64,000 nucleotides of DNA from Paramecium octaurelia (lineage: Eukaryota > Ciliophora > Oligohymenophorea > Peniculida > Parameciidae): NCBI GenBank assembly GCA_905182995.1, contig CAJJDP010000111.1, positions 269,195-333,194 of the forward strand, read 5' to 3'. Below, one piece after another: positions 15,029-27,425 of this stretch. Numbering within the stretch: the first letter of the stretch is position 1; the number at the start of each line of letters is the position of its first letter. The position numbers and the translations under genes were made by a program. Below the pieces are notes generated by a model that had not been told where the DNA came from, made no database searches, and saw nothing but the letters and a program-made list of their open reading frames with translations.

Positions 15029-15719
15029 GATACTTTGTAATATGTATTAAAAAGAATGATTCTCGTTTCTTTTTGTTTCGTCTTTTTTAACGCTTTTTCT
15101 TATTCGAATTTTCTTATTCCTCTTTCTATATTAATCTAATAGAGTCTATCTATTTCTTACCTAATTTTCTTACTAGTTAAACTTTTGATATACACCTTAT
15201 ATTTTTAATAATTCCCTTATATATATTATAATAATTAGTATCCAATAATGAATAATTCACTTTGAATAAATTTTTGAGGTTTTTTAATTCTAATTCTCTA
15301 TTAAAGAAAGTTTCCTCTTGTGATGAAAATTATTAATATTTTACGATAATAGTTACTATTTAGTTATAATTAAGTGATATTGAATTCTATTTTTCGAATG
15401 TTGTAAATATAATCCCATTGAACTTTAATATTAATTTTTCTTTATATGAGTGATTGCAATTCTCAGATGAGTATTAGATTCAAAAAATTATATTTTATTT
15501 AAACTGAAAAATTTAATAATTGTTTCAATTAGATTCTGCACTACTCAATATTGTTATCTAGCTCCTCCTAATTATGATAAAATTAAATAAATACAGATAG
15601 CCAATCAGTTTATAATAAGTAATCCTATAATAAGCAATAATTGTTCATAGATATTAAATCTTCATTATCAAGAGATACATCTTAATGCAAGTTGAATACA
15701 AAACTTAGATCATAAGAAT
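15029..15719. other. AT-rich spacer, no gene seen
   Basis: Very AT-rich, with homopolymer runs. No frame shows intron-bounded coding quality or a recognisable motif. The left end is the 3' flank of the CHIP-like gene and the right end merges with the decayed cofactor D fragment. Confidence 0.6.
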
Positions 15720-16870
15720 GATTGCTAAAATAATTTACTATAGCAAGTACAAGTAAAATGCTTCGGCTAATTGTTTTCTTACCTTTGGTAAATTTAAAAA
15801 AATATAAATCTAATAATTTACTCGCTAGTTATTATATTAAAAATGTGTTAAATGAATTGATGAAACAATATTATATTGATTGATAAAATATCAATAGTTA
15901 ATTAAACGCTAGCAGCTAATTTATTTATGGATTAACTTTTATGAGTTTCTTTATATATTAACTAAAACAACGTTTAAGTGTATTCTTTAACCATAGGTAA
16001 TGATTGTATTTCTTCCTTTTATAAAACAAGAGAAGCTGTTTTAAATAAAGGTAAAACTACTCTGTCATCTAACTCATATAATTTAAGGATTTCAATTAAA
16101 TTAGTCATTAAGAGATCAAGATTTTAATTCAGATGGATATATTGTACTAAAGCTTCTTCACTATATTTTTAGATTGATTCACTAATTCCTCCCACACTTA
16201 TACATAATCCGGTTAGGATGTATCTAAAAAATGTAGGATATGCAAGAATGGGAACAATTTGTCTATAACAACAATGAGGTAAATTCCAATGATAAATTAA
16301 ATCTGTTTTTCCGATATTTTATAGAAAATGTTTTAGATTTCTAATTTCAGCCTCAATAATTTCACTTTAAAATTTTTGATCAACTCTTTCTTAATCCTTT
16401 ATTATAGTCTATTATAAATTAGCAGTTGAGAATATTGCTGATATTTATTCGTAATTTTCGAATTATTACAATTTTGGTAACACCGATTTAAATAAATCTT
16501 ACAAAACACTTCCAGCTAATAACCTCACTCTATCAATTTTTTCGCATAATTACTATAATAATTATCCAATAATTTTTATAATATATTATTCATTTATAAT
16601 ATAATATTATTGATTTGATTTCTCTCAATGTAACCTACATAACTAGTTATAATAGATTAGATAGCAATAATTGAGTTTTCTCTGATAAATAAACCAACGT
16701 CTCCTTTTTTATTGACTGTGTAATCTAACATTGCATAAAGAATGCAATCAATAATAGGTATAGTAGAACTATTACAGTTGTATTGAGATAAATTTTATTT
16801 TATTTCACTAAAAAGTAGAGCTATTGAAAATTTGAAAATAGATTGGATATTTTAAGCATGATAGATCATT
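15720..16870 (-). pseudogene. Decayed tubulin-folding cofactor D (TBCD), C-terminal fragment
   Basis: Reverse-strand segments match the C-terminal domain of tubulin cofactor D in order: DYTVNKKGDVGLFIRENS, KIDRVRLLAGSVLQDLF, GLCISVGGISESIQKYSEEA and KVRKQLAEAFYLYLL. TBCD normally has over 1000 residues and helps assemble and dismantle the alpha/beta tubulin dimer. Here only about the last 330 residues are visible and the DNA to the right is non-coding. The segments lie in different frames without usable GT...AG introns between them: after AGTAATTATGC (about 16550), near TTAGCTGCTAGC (about 15910) and at a run of seven T (about 15810). At least three frameshifts plus N-terminal loss make this a pseudogene. 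An error-ridden assembly is less likely, since neighbours are clean. Confidence 0.75.
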
Positions 16871-18719
16871 TTGGATTAGTCATTTTTTGCTTTTGGTTTA
16901 TCTGATCTAATTTTAGAAAAATCATGGATCAAATTACAAGTCTTTTTTTGAAATTTCAAAACATCTTTCTAATCACATTTCTTGGTTGATAAAGGTCATC
17001 ATAGCATATAAAAAAAAAATCTTCATTATGTTATTAATTTGAGCAAAAAAATTGTAGAAGATTATGCATAAAATAAGCATTTCCAGTATTAATTAATTTG
17101 ATTTTAATCTACCAATATGAACTTATATAGATTTTTGAAGAAATAGGTCACATTTCGATAAGATTTTTATTATAATTGTAGATTTAAAAAAAACATAGAA
17201 AAAACTGTTTTAGTTTCTAAATATTTCCTTCAAAATTGAAACTGCTAAAGTTTGAAAATTTTGAATAAAAATACCTATCCTTTTTGCATCTATTTAATTA
17301 TAAATCCAATTCACATTTTCGATAAATCAATATGTATAACAAAATGATTATTAATACAAATTATTGAGATTCTTTTAAGCTGAATAGTTTATAAATGTTA
17401 ATTGAAAAGTTTAATTATATATTTATATAGATATTTTAAGTTTACAATTAAAAGATAATTTTACGCTAATGAGATTCTTAAATAATGTATTAATTTTCAT
17501 TGAAATGATCAATTATATTGTTTTATTGTTTTATTTTATATTTTAAGTCTAAGTCATTAAATTATTAATACAAATTAATGAGATTCTTTTAAGATGGATA
17601 ATTTATTAATTTTTATTAAAAAGAGTAATTATATGATTCGATATTTTGTTTTAAAATTGACTTTATAATTCTAAGTTAAATATAAATTAATGATTCTTTT
17701 GTGATTAATAATTTTATAATTTTTATTGCAAATGAATTTGGTTATTTTTAGATTTTTTTCTGTTAGTTAAGATATTTATATTTTTAAAGTAATTATTTCA
17801 AGAAGATTATATTATAAAGAATACATATCTTGGGTGTTTCAGTAATATATTTATGAAGTTTTTTATTTCCAATATTTTCAAAAGTAAGATAAATGATATA
17901 TATTAATTAAAATTTAATTGAGCCCATGAATAATATTGAACTCTTCAAATTTATTACCAATAACAAAATTTTTTTCTAATAATAACCTTCTTTAGTAATC
18001 TAAAATTATTAATCCAAATAGCGTTTAATTCAACATCATAAAAACAGAAATGTATCTAAAAATAACATTAATTTTTTAATTAATAATTTAACATTATTAA
18101 TTCTAAGATTATTAATTGTATTACTTTGTATCAAAATTAAATAAAAAACGATATTAGCATATATCCTTGATGAGTCTGTGAGAATCCTGCCGAATACAAG
18201 TGTAGGTTTGAAGGAGTAGGCTGAGAATGGGTCCAATGACATAGAGAACCAAGAAATGGTATTCGGAAATAAAGTCAGGTTTAAAGAAAAAGAGGCCCCC
18301 AAAATCTCGGTCTAGCTTAGATGCTAAAGATCTACCACAATAAATAGTTTACAATTTTTTAAATTATGTAAACAATAGTTTCTATTAAATTCATTTAAAT
18401 TGTTATCTATTCTAATAATCAATAAATATTATTTCATACAGTTCTTTTTCCTCAATATATGATTAATACATTAGGATTATTTATAATTATTAATATTTTA
18501 ATAATATTAGAAATTTACGTCATATAATATATTATTTGAAACTGGAATTTTTAATCACCATTGTATTCAATTAGGTATTCTCCAATAGCACTAATTTTTG
18601 TGGCATTTTTTTGGCTATTTTTTTTGGAATTTTTTAATTTTGCTCAATATAAAAATATAAATATAATCATAAATTTCGATATATGTCTATTATCCTTAAA
18701 TAATTGTTAAATGATAATA
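16871..18719. other. AT-rich non-coding stretch enclosing a GC-rich islet
   Basis: Long AT-rich DNA with poly-A and poly-T runs and repeated motifs such as AATTAATGAGATTCTTTTAAG (near 17350 and 17570), which suggest a small local duplication. No gene was found except the unexplained islet at 18165-18332, listed separately. Confidence 0.6.
18165..18332. other. GC-rich islet of unknown nature
   Basis: About 170 nt of near-balanced base composition inside AT-rich flanks. On the + strand it reads open in code 6 (NTSVGLKEQAENGSNDIENQ and so on). On the - strand a similar stretch is also open, so coding cannot be told from chance. It could be a relic exon, a structured RNA gene or recently acquired DNA. 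No tRNA or spliceosomal RNA signature was recognised. Confidence 0.4.
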
Positions 18720-20324
18720 TCAAAAGTCTTATAGTTCATAAATGTTATATGATGATGATGTTTTATCAAACATTACTAAATATTAGCCATTATTAGACAA
18801 AGTTCCATACATTATATTTGTTTAGTATTGTTTTGTAAAAACAATTTTATATTATCCATTATTCTATTTTCTTAATATATAAATGTAGTCTTTGTATCGA
18901 GTGAATAATAGGTTTACTTCTGGTTTAAATTCAAATGATTAATGTAATGAATCTAAGAATTTATATTAATCTTTAAAATCAATCTTATAATTTTGTTTAA
19001 CAATTCTGTCGTTATATGAATATTTATATGAGCTATAACAATTTTTTCCTCCTTAGATTAATATAAATTCGTCATCTTCCAAAAATATTGCCTTGCATAG
19101 GTCTTCTTTATATTTATCCTAATATTTAGTAAGTTCAGTCATTGGTACCCATTTATTTTCCTTTGACTGTTTCCACATCATTATTTTATCTCCGTATCCA
19201 CAGGATAATAGTAGATTTTCTGAATGATTTAGACTCAATGAAGAGACCCACCCACCCTCACTCATTTTGATTAAATATAAAAATTCTAACTTATTTTATC
19301 TGAGGTCTAGAGCCAAAATATTAATAATCTAGCTCCTGCTCCCATATATGATTTAATCTTCCTTGGAATTCAGTACTAAACAGGTAATTTCATGATGCTT
19401 ATTTTCTTTCTCAATTTTTTCTTTTTGTTCCTTATATGATAATGACTTTTCCCAAAAATTCATTGATTTTTCTTTCCAACAAATTATTTCAATGCAACCA
19501 GAAATAAAAATATTCGATTATTTACTAAATATTAAACAATTAATGATATTTGATAATTGTAATTTTTAACCAAAACTCATAAGACCTTTATTAAAATTCC
19601 AAATCATTATTTCTCTATCATTGCTTGTAACTAATATATTTCCTGTAGAATTAAATGCCAAAGCTGAACAATTTTGATTTTATTTAATAGGGTTGCTTAT
19701 TTAGTTCAAGTTAATTTTACCATCCTTTGAAAGTTACCATTCTTATTTTTCTAATTGTTTTCTTTCATCGTTAATATCTCTCAGTTTTTAAAACAATTCT
19801 TTGTATTGATGTGTATAATGTGCATCAATTAATTATTTAATTCCAGTTTTCAACTTATTTAACTATGAGAAATTAATTTTATCAAAAAAATCAAACTAGA
19901 AAGAATGCATATATTGTTTTGTACTCCTAATATAATCCTCTAATTCATTGCAGAAGCTATAAATACGAGAATCTTCTTTTTTTTAATTCAATTCTCTCAT
20001 CCAAATTTAAGTATTATTTATCATCATTTCAATAGATGATGTCAATTTAGTCTTTAAATTTTCTAGATTGAGATTGTATTATTATATTATTTAAATGTAC
20101 TAATCTGCAATATCGTTTATCATAGCTCTCCTTTTCATTTATTTATCTTCAATGATCTTTTACATAGCAACTATGCTTATGCTCTCAAATACTTAAAGTT
20201 AATTATCCAAACATTCTTTACATAAAAACCTCTCATTATTGTTGCGCCGTCTATCAATCAAAATCGCAGTTACTGCTTAATCATGTTTTTCTATGCACTT
20301 AAATTCATTATAATTTTCAGACAT
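18720..20324 (-). CDS. WD40-repeat protein with N-terminal finger and coiled coil
   Basis: A single-exon gene of 534 residues. Residues 1-45 hold a small Cys/His cluster (FKCIEKHDQ ... RFLCKECLD) like a minimal B-box. Residues 60-230 are Gln/Lys-rich coiled coil. From about 235 onward there are WD40 blades: ALAFNSTGNILVTSNDREIMIWNF, a partner ending IICW, SLNHSENLLLSCGYGDKIMMW, and a last one ending FDKTSSSYNIYEL. Such propellers are protein-binding platforms; no enzyme motif is present. Close relatives lie at 21105-22668 (decayed, opposite strand) and 30034-31565, so this is part of a local paralogue family. Partners and location are unknown. Confidence 0.85.
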
Positions 20325-21104
20325 CTATAAGCCTTGCATATTCTTTTAAATAAATATTTAAATTATCAAATTTTGCTCTTAATTAAAAACTGAGAAGATA
20401 AACTAATTGCCTTTAATTTAATATCTTTTAAGATTATTCTACCCAATGATAAATGCAAATTTTTCTTGGTACATATTGCAACTATTCTTAAATAATTCTT
20501 CTCTAGGTTGATAATATTAAGAAGTACAATTTCTTTGAAATATACTTTGGGAAAACTCTAAATATAATAAAATGTTCAGGAAAAATATTTAAAGTATGAT
20601 TAATATCCAATTCTCATTAAAATATGATTCAAATAAATCAGTCTGAGTGATGAATATCAATTTACTTTATTGGGTTCTTTAGATAATATTATGTTTCAAA
20701 TATTGTAAATATTGATTTCTCTCCTAATTTGATGGTTATAAAGTTTCGTAGTTCACAACAGTTTCTTAAGTAAATATTATAATTTATATTCAAACTCTCT
20801 TTTAATGAATTCAAGAAGAAGTCTATCATTGAATTACAGTCATTAGTAGATGTATTTTTTGATAATGTTAATTTTCTAAAGTCAATATATTTGATAATTT
20901 TACAGATATATTAGTTTATAAAGAATTTATGTTAAAGTATTTGTATTTATTAGATAATTGCTGGCTTTACAAAAATAGGAATAGAAACTACTTTTGTCAA
21001 ATTAAGAAAACAGAATAGTCTACCAAAGAGTGGTTTTGTAATTATAGATGATTGAAAAAGAGATAAATCTTAATTGTAATTAGAAACACTTTTAAAGAAT
21101 AGAA
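20325..21104. other. Spacer between divergent WD40 paralogues
   Basis: AT-rich DNA between the start of the intact reverse-strand WD40 gene and its decayed head-to-head relative. It presumably holds the promoter of the former. No conserved site or gene could be identified. Confidence 0.5.
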
Positions 21105-22668
21105 AATGTCAGTTTAAATCCATAGTTGCAAAAAAGCGAGAGATTATTATTTTATCAAAGTTTGTTGAATTCAAATTTGGATGAAAAAAAATGAATTACA
21201 ATGCAACTGTTTAGGTGATAAATGAAACCTAGTAAAAAAAGAAAGAGAAACTAGAAAACTTATTAAACACTAATTTTGGATAAATTGAACAACTTTAAAG
21301 AGAGGTTTGTATTTTTAAGAGTAAAATAATTTAACAGTGTGACAAAGTAATTTCATCTACAAATGAATGGATTAAAATTTATAATCCTTTGGTTATTAAA
21401 ATATGAAATTCAGCATATTTGATGAAATTGATGATATTATTTGAAATGACAAAGTGGTATTTTCAAATCAGCAAAATATCTTTTCAGAATTAAATTAAAT
21501 TAATTAACTATATATTGATAAAGTTATTGATTAAATACAAAATTTAGATTTCAAAGAAGTGCTAATTAAGAATTGCGAGAATTTAAATCTAAAACTAATT
21601 AATATTAATTTAGAATTTGATAAATAATTTTTACAGCTATAATAACAGTAAGTTTAGGGAAGTTATTTAACTTAGATAAGAAATGTTGAAAAATAGCTAA
21701 ACCTTTATCCATCTAGTGGAATTGTTAAAATGGTACCAATCCACACTTTAAAGCTATCAAAGAATTTCAGTATGCCTTCTGCTTTTAATACAGATGGAAA
21801 CTTATTAATAACCTCAGATTACTTAAACAATATCATAGTTTGGTATTTTGATAATGGAAAACAAGATCAAATAACAACTATTGAGGTTGGTATAACCCCG
21901 AGAAGTATTTTATTAAATAGACAGGGTAATCACTTAATTATAGGTTTGAATGGTGGAGGAATATATATGTGGAAGCAAATTAATGAAGAGGAGTGGAGAG
22001 GATCATAATTATATATGAAACATGAGTTTTGGATTAAACAATATGATATTAAATAAAGCCGAAGATCAATTATTTACTGGAGGTGAAGATCCTTTTATAA
22101 ATTTTTGGGGTGTGGATTACTTAAATAATGAATTGACATTCCTTTATAGTTTAGATTCAAAAACCATTACTATTTTTCGTTTAATTTTAATGATTCAGAA
22201 AATCTATTGATATCTTGCAGTGTTTGTGAATACATAATATGGTAGAAGCAATAATCAAAATGGGAATATTTATGTAATGAAAAGATAAAACGATAGTTCT
22301 AAGCCAAGTTTTTGAAAGATAACTGTTTCTGTCTATTACCAATTAATTAGCAAATAAATTCCCTTCTTATTAACGAAATTTATAAAGGATGTTTTAAGCA
22401 AACCGAAGCTAAAACAATAAAATTAATCTAAGATAATGATCGGGAGGAAAACATGAATTCCCCTATGCTATACAATAAATTGAAAACTATTCTTGTTGTT
22501 AAATCAAAGGGGTTTATTTATATTATTAGATAAACCAAAGTTAATAGTTTTGAGGTTGTTGGGAAAATTGTTTGTTTAAAGCGAGTACTTTCAGATGATG
22601 GAAAATTTTTGATTTTCTTTGATATGCCTACATCGAGTGTAATTACTTATGAGTTATTATATGAATGA
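21105..22668 (+). pseudogene. Decayed WD40 paralogue
   Basis: Homologous along its length to the WD40 gene at 18720-20324 and lying head-to-head with it. A Cys/His remnant at the start, then coil, then blades (SAFNTDGNLLITSDYLNNII, LNKAEDQLFTGGEDPFINFW) and the closing FDMPTSSVITYELL block can be read. They fall in different frames. One clear break is near 22010, where the blade ending EEEWRGS is followed by the next blade in another frame without a splice pair; another lies near 22200-22440, and the coil region also shifts. The gene is therefore broken at several places. Loss appears fairly recent because blade sequences are still easy to read. Confidence 0.75.
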
Positions 22669-23045
22669 ATGAAGGAAATTTAAGTTTATCGAATTTAATG
22701 CTAATTCTTAATTCATCTCCAATCTTTATTACCAATTTTAATGGATAATGTATTAAAGCAGCTTTTATTCATTAAAGATGTATCAATTTATCAATTTTCT
22801 GTAACTCTTTAAAATATTAATTAGTTATCTCAAGTAGTGATTTGCTAATGATTAATATATCTCTTTTACTCGAGTCCTTCAGGCTCTAAAAATTAATAAA
22901 TTATTGTATTAGAAATTCATTAGGAAGGATCTTGAAAAACATTATATTTTTTATCAAAAGTATAAAAGAGAAGATCTAACAGATATATTATTTTATAGTT
23001 TATTAAGACCGTAATATTAATTATATTAATCATCTACTTGCCAAA
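22669..23045. other. AT-rich spacer
   Basis: 3' flanks of the decayed WD40 copy and of the convergent MORN-like gene. Nothing recognisable was found. Confidence 0.5.
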
Positions 23046-25960
23046 TCATATATGATAAGTTAGTATTGCTTTTTATTCTTTTTTCTTTCTTTCAATTTCC
23101 AACCAAATACCTACCTTTTTACCTTCAATATATTCCCCAACATAAATAATTTAGTTCAAATCTTTAAAGTCATCAGATATTTCAATCCACTTACCAACCT
23201 TAATTCCATTGCTTCTTTCATCATAAGATCCTCCTCCACTAAATATTTGCCCTATTTTATTTAATATTACATTAATTCAAAGGGTAACTTAACACTATAT
23301 CTGTAGTAAATATCCCATTTACCAATTTTTTTATTACATTAATATTTGCCTCTATAAGTAACTTGTGAATAATCCTTAAAACCATTACTTAGCTCTATCC
23401 AGTATCCGATCTTAATTCCATTATTAAATTGATCATATAATCCTCCACCTCTAAAAAATATTGCTTTTAATTTTTATAATTCTACATCAATTTATAAGGC
23501 TCATCAATATATCTCCTATACCAAATATCCCAAATACCTATTTTTTAACCTTTCTTGTATTCACCACTAAATGTAATTTAAGAATTATCTCCAAACACAT
23601 CACTCACTTCAGTCCATTTACTAACTTTAATGCCATTATCATATTATCCACCTCCTCTAAAAATATTGCTTTTTTCAATTTACATCTTTTTGTATTTTTC
23701 CTCCTCCTTATAAAAAATTGACCATCTACCAACTTTTTAACCAAAATTATATTCACCTTTCAAAATGACTTAAGAAATCTTTCTAAAATTTTCGCTTAAT
23801 TCAGTCCACATCCCATACTTAATGCCATCATGATATTGTCCTCCACCCCTATAAACATAATATTAGATTGTAAAATTTTACACTTATTTATTCATTTAAT
23901 CTTCATCATGCTTCTTATACCAAATATCCCACCTACCAAGTTTTCTCCCTTAATCATATAAACCACAATAGGTAACTTATGAATACTCATAAAATCCATC
24001 ACTCAGTTCTACCCACCACCCATTCTTAATGCCATCGCTTCTTTCATTATATGACCCACCTCCGCTAAGATTCATGCTTTTAATTTTCACTATTTACATT
24101 TTATGATTCTCCTCATCACCTTCATATCTTCTATACCAAATATCCCATCTGCCAATTTTGCCCCCATTTTTATATTTACCGCAGTATGTAACTTGGGAAA
24201 TGTTCCTAAAACCATCACTTAACTCAGTCCACTCCCCAATTTTAGTATCATTACAATATGACCCTCCACCACTTAAAATAAAACTTTTAATATTGATATC
24301 TTACACTTGTTTATTCCATTAATCTCTATCCCCCTTTCGATATAGCATATCCCATCTACCAACTTTCTTTCCATTCTTATACTCACCATTATTTATCACC
24401 TAAGAGTCCTCATAAAACTCATCACTCACCTCTACCCAAAACCCAGTCTTAGTGCCCTCATTTATTACATCATAGTTTCCACCGCCACTAAAAAAATATT
24501 TACCATTTATCTTATATATTACATTTGCTGGTTCTGTTATTTTCCTCGCCTCTTATAACATATATCCCATTGTCCAATTTTTTTTCCACTTTTATATTCT
24601 CCAATAAATGTGACTTAAGAATACTCATAATATCCATCACTTAACTCGATCCATTTCCCTACTTTAATATTATTCCAGTATGAACCGCCTCCACTAAAAA
24701 TATACACTTTATTGTGAATATTGTACATTTATAAGTTCTTTTAATCTTTAGCATGGTTTTTATACCATGTTTCCCAGAGGCCAACTTTTTTATCATTTTA
24801 GTATTCTCCAACATAAGTAACTTGAGAGTAAAAATGGAATCCCTCTTTTATCTCCACCCATTTTCCACTTTTTTAAGAGTACAAATTATAAGTTCCTCCG
24901 TTACTATATGCTATTTATTCTACAAATACATCTTTTGTTGATCAAACTCATAACTCCACTTTCCTATTCTAAAATCATTTCTATATTCTCCAATTTCAAG
25001 AATGCAAGCTTGACTAAATTCATAATTAATAATAACTTCATGCAAAAACCTTTGGCACAGTCCACCCACAATCCTTCCTTAACTCCCTAAATGTAAAATC
25101 CTCCAACATTTGAGAGGACTTTTTAATTCCAGGATGCATTCCAAATACCCTTCCTTCCATTACTTTTGCCATAATCTCCCTTCCATTTAAGATATTTGAT
25201 TTATTCTAAATTATTTAATATTTCAGGTGAGGTTGAGATTTCCTAATCATTTTGTCTATGATAATAAAGTCAATATTTATTACATTCTTAGAATTTAACC
25301 ATCATTTCCTAAATATTTGATCTACCTTCCAGAAATAACTTCAATTTCAAACTAAATGCTTGTGAACCTTTTTTTTATGTTATTCCATAACTATCCATCC
25401 TACTTCTTTCTTATTGACTTCAACTTGAAATCGAACTTTAAATTTCTATTTATTTTTTCTAGATTATTAATTAAACAAGATTGAATTTCATCAAATTAGC
25501 TTTAGAATGATTTCAATTTTTTTTCAACTTTATCCAACTCATTTCCATCTTTTAAATTAATAATTTTGGCCAAATCATCAGATGAAAATTCTTCAGGAGA
25601 CGAATATTTAAAAAATAAATTCTCGTAAATTGAGAGACTAATTTCAATATCCTAAATATATTGTTTCACCTACTCAAACTTTATTTAAATGCATTCAATC
25701 TGATTCTCTAAAGACTTTCTAATATTGTTAAATTTGGAAAAATTAGATAAATTAGATTTTTTATATTTTTCAATTTTTTTTCGTACATCTGTGATATATT
25801 TTTCTTAAAATTCAAAACTGGAAAGGAATTAACTAGGATCTGCATTATGAGAAAATTGGCAAATTAAACAATATTTTCTTTCGATATCATTAGGATCTAT
25901 GCAAATCTTATTAGCTAATTTATTGGGATGTTGATGACAATACTTGTTGAAGTTCTGCAT
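23046..25960 (-). CDS. MORN-like repeat protein with finger and coiled-coil N-terminus; one intron per repeat
   Basis: An 858-residue protein after removal of eleven introns. Residues 1-45 hold a Cys/His cluster (YCHQHPNK ... KYCLICQFSHN) and residues 50-230 a Lys/Glu coiled coil. The rest is an array of about 57-residue repeats with consensus GGGSYxxGxKxGxWxELSDGF then SQVTYxGEYKNGKKxGRWDI, related to MORN repeats, which bind membranes or act as scaffolds. Introns at 23239, 23451, 23657, 23849, 24065, 24272, 24488, 24694 and 24904 (26-35 nt) all fall just before the GGG of successive units, in the same phase. Two more lie at 25014-25036 and 25256-25283. Those of 26, 32 and 35 nt must be spliced to keep the frame; those of 27 and 33 nt need not be. 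Unit spacing is about 207 nt. The gene looks intact. Confidence 0.85.
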
Positions 25961-26408
25961 TTTCTCAAATTTAAAATGATTTTATTTCTATTACTTGATA
26001 GTAAAATTTTCTGATTCAAATGTTATAAATTTTGAATTAATATTCAATTAAATTAATGTGTTTTATCTATATATTTTATAGTGGAGTGAAATTTTTAATT
26101 CATCAAAATAAGAATTCAATGTATTTATAAATATAGCACCTACCGATTTAATTTATAAATTATTTACAAATAATGAAAAAATCTTAATGATTGTTATTAG
26201 ATGGTTAAGAATCCTTAATCGAAGCTAGATTTTTGAATATGCAGTAAAAATAGAGAAATAACAGAATTTTACATAAAATTTATATAGTGCTTCCTCAGCT
26301 TTTAATCAAATTAGTCTTATGTAGTAGAATAATACAAAATACTAATTATTAAGAGGATAGATTTTCTTATCTCTCAAAAATCAAATCATCTAAAGAACTG
26401 ATTACTTC
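25961..26408. other. AT-rich spacer
   Basis: Holds the upstream flank of the MORN-like gene and the 3' flank of the orphan gene; the left edge of the 1303-nt duplication lies at 26122. No gene was seen. Confidence 0.5.
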
Positions 26409-27424
26409 TCATCTAAGAAAATCCCCGTCAGTAAAATTGATTAACTTTAAATCTAATAAAATTAACTTATCATCCTCATCTAAGAATGAATGCAACTTAG
26501 AATAGGTAATAAAATTTAAGTAAAATTCTGATATTGGTATATGTTATGTTGCTCCTTGTTAAAATGGCGGATAGTTTTGATGATATATCTTGTCAGTTTA
26601 GATAAAATAATATGTGATAATTTAAAATGTCAATTTTAAATGTTATAATTATAAATACTATATATTTTATTTATCATTAAAAATGAATTAATAATTATAT
26701 ACATTAAGGAAGGAACTCATTTTATTTGAAACATTTTAGATGAACAATTAATAATAATAAACAAGCTTTTATAGAGAAATATATACTTCAATAAATTCAT
26801 AATGATCTGGCTCGGAATTTATAAATTCATTAACTAACCTCTTACAAAATCTTTGATTATCAAGATTAAACTTTAAAATAATAAATTAATTAAATAGCTT
26901 TACCCAATAACAATTTATTAACTTGTTTATTTTCAAAAATATATTTGATTCACTATTAATGAAGTGCATCATTCAATTCTAGAATGATTAATTCTCTTGA
27001 GATAAGATATCTTTGGCACTCAATCTACCTTACTGCACAATAAGCTATAAGAGTTGTATCATCAAAATAATAGGGGAAGAATCAAAAAATATTAAGATTT
27101 CTAATCTGTAGATATGATATTTTCATTATAGTAATATCATTAATTTAAACATTCACACTCGGGATGTCTTTAAGAAAATCCATTCATGCATTGAATTGAC
27201 CTCATATTTTTTATTGACATGCATTCTGATTCGAAATTCTATATGCATTATTCGATTTTGCAATCTTCTTTATGTATAGGTATGGTTGTACTTTAACAAA
27301 ATATTTACCAACAATTATATCTAAATATTTGAATATAACGTACAATTTTATTAGTTTCTTATTTCCTAATCTATAAACGCATTATTAAAAGCATGGTTCT
27401 GTTTCACCACATTCGCTTTTACAA
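26122..27424. repeat. Left copy of a perfect 1303-nt duplication at a single-N joint
   Basis: Bases 26122-27424 recur at 27426-28728, separated by one N at 27425. The left copy ends inside the small secreted-protein gene (its truncated image is 27137-27424), whereas the right copy continues into that gene's true start. This is probably an unmerged contig overlap. Confidence 0.95.
26409..26972 (-). CDS. Orphan 187-residue protein
   Basis: A single open frame from ATG ATG at 26972 to a TGA at 26409, bounded by an in-frame TGA just upstream of the start. It is rich in Phe, Tyr and Ile in its first two thirds (ILKFNLDNQRFCKRLVNEFI) and ends with an acidic, Leu-rich segment (FLDEDDKLILLDLKLINFTD). 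No signal peptide, membrane helix or known domain was recognised. An identical image at 27713-28276 comes from the assembly duplication, so this is one gene, not two. The continuous length and lack of a second equally good frame support coding, but function is unknown. Confidence 0.55.
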
Positions 27425-27425
27425 N

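Noticed and set aside
18165-18200. Hammerhead-ribozyme-like word (GATGAGTCTGTGAG)
   Set aside because: The invariant C before TGATGA is missing, the GAAA core is not placed after a matching stem II, and no stem III was found.
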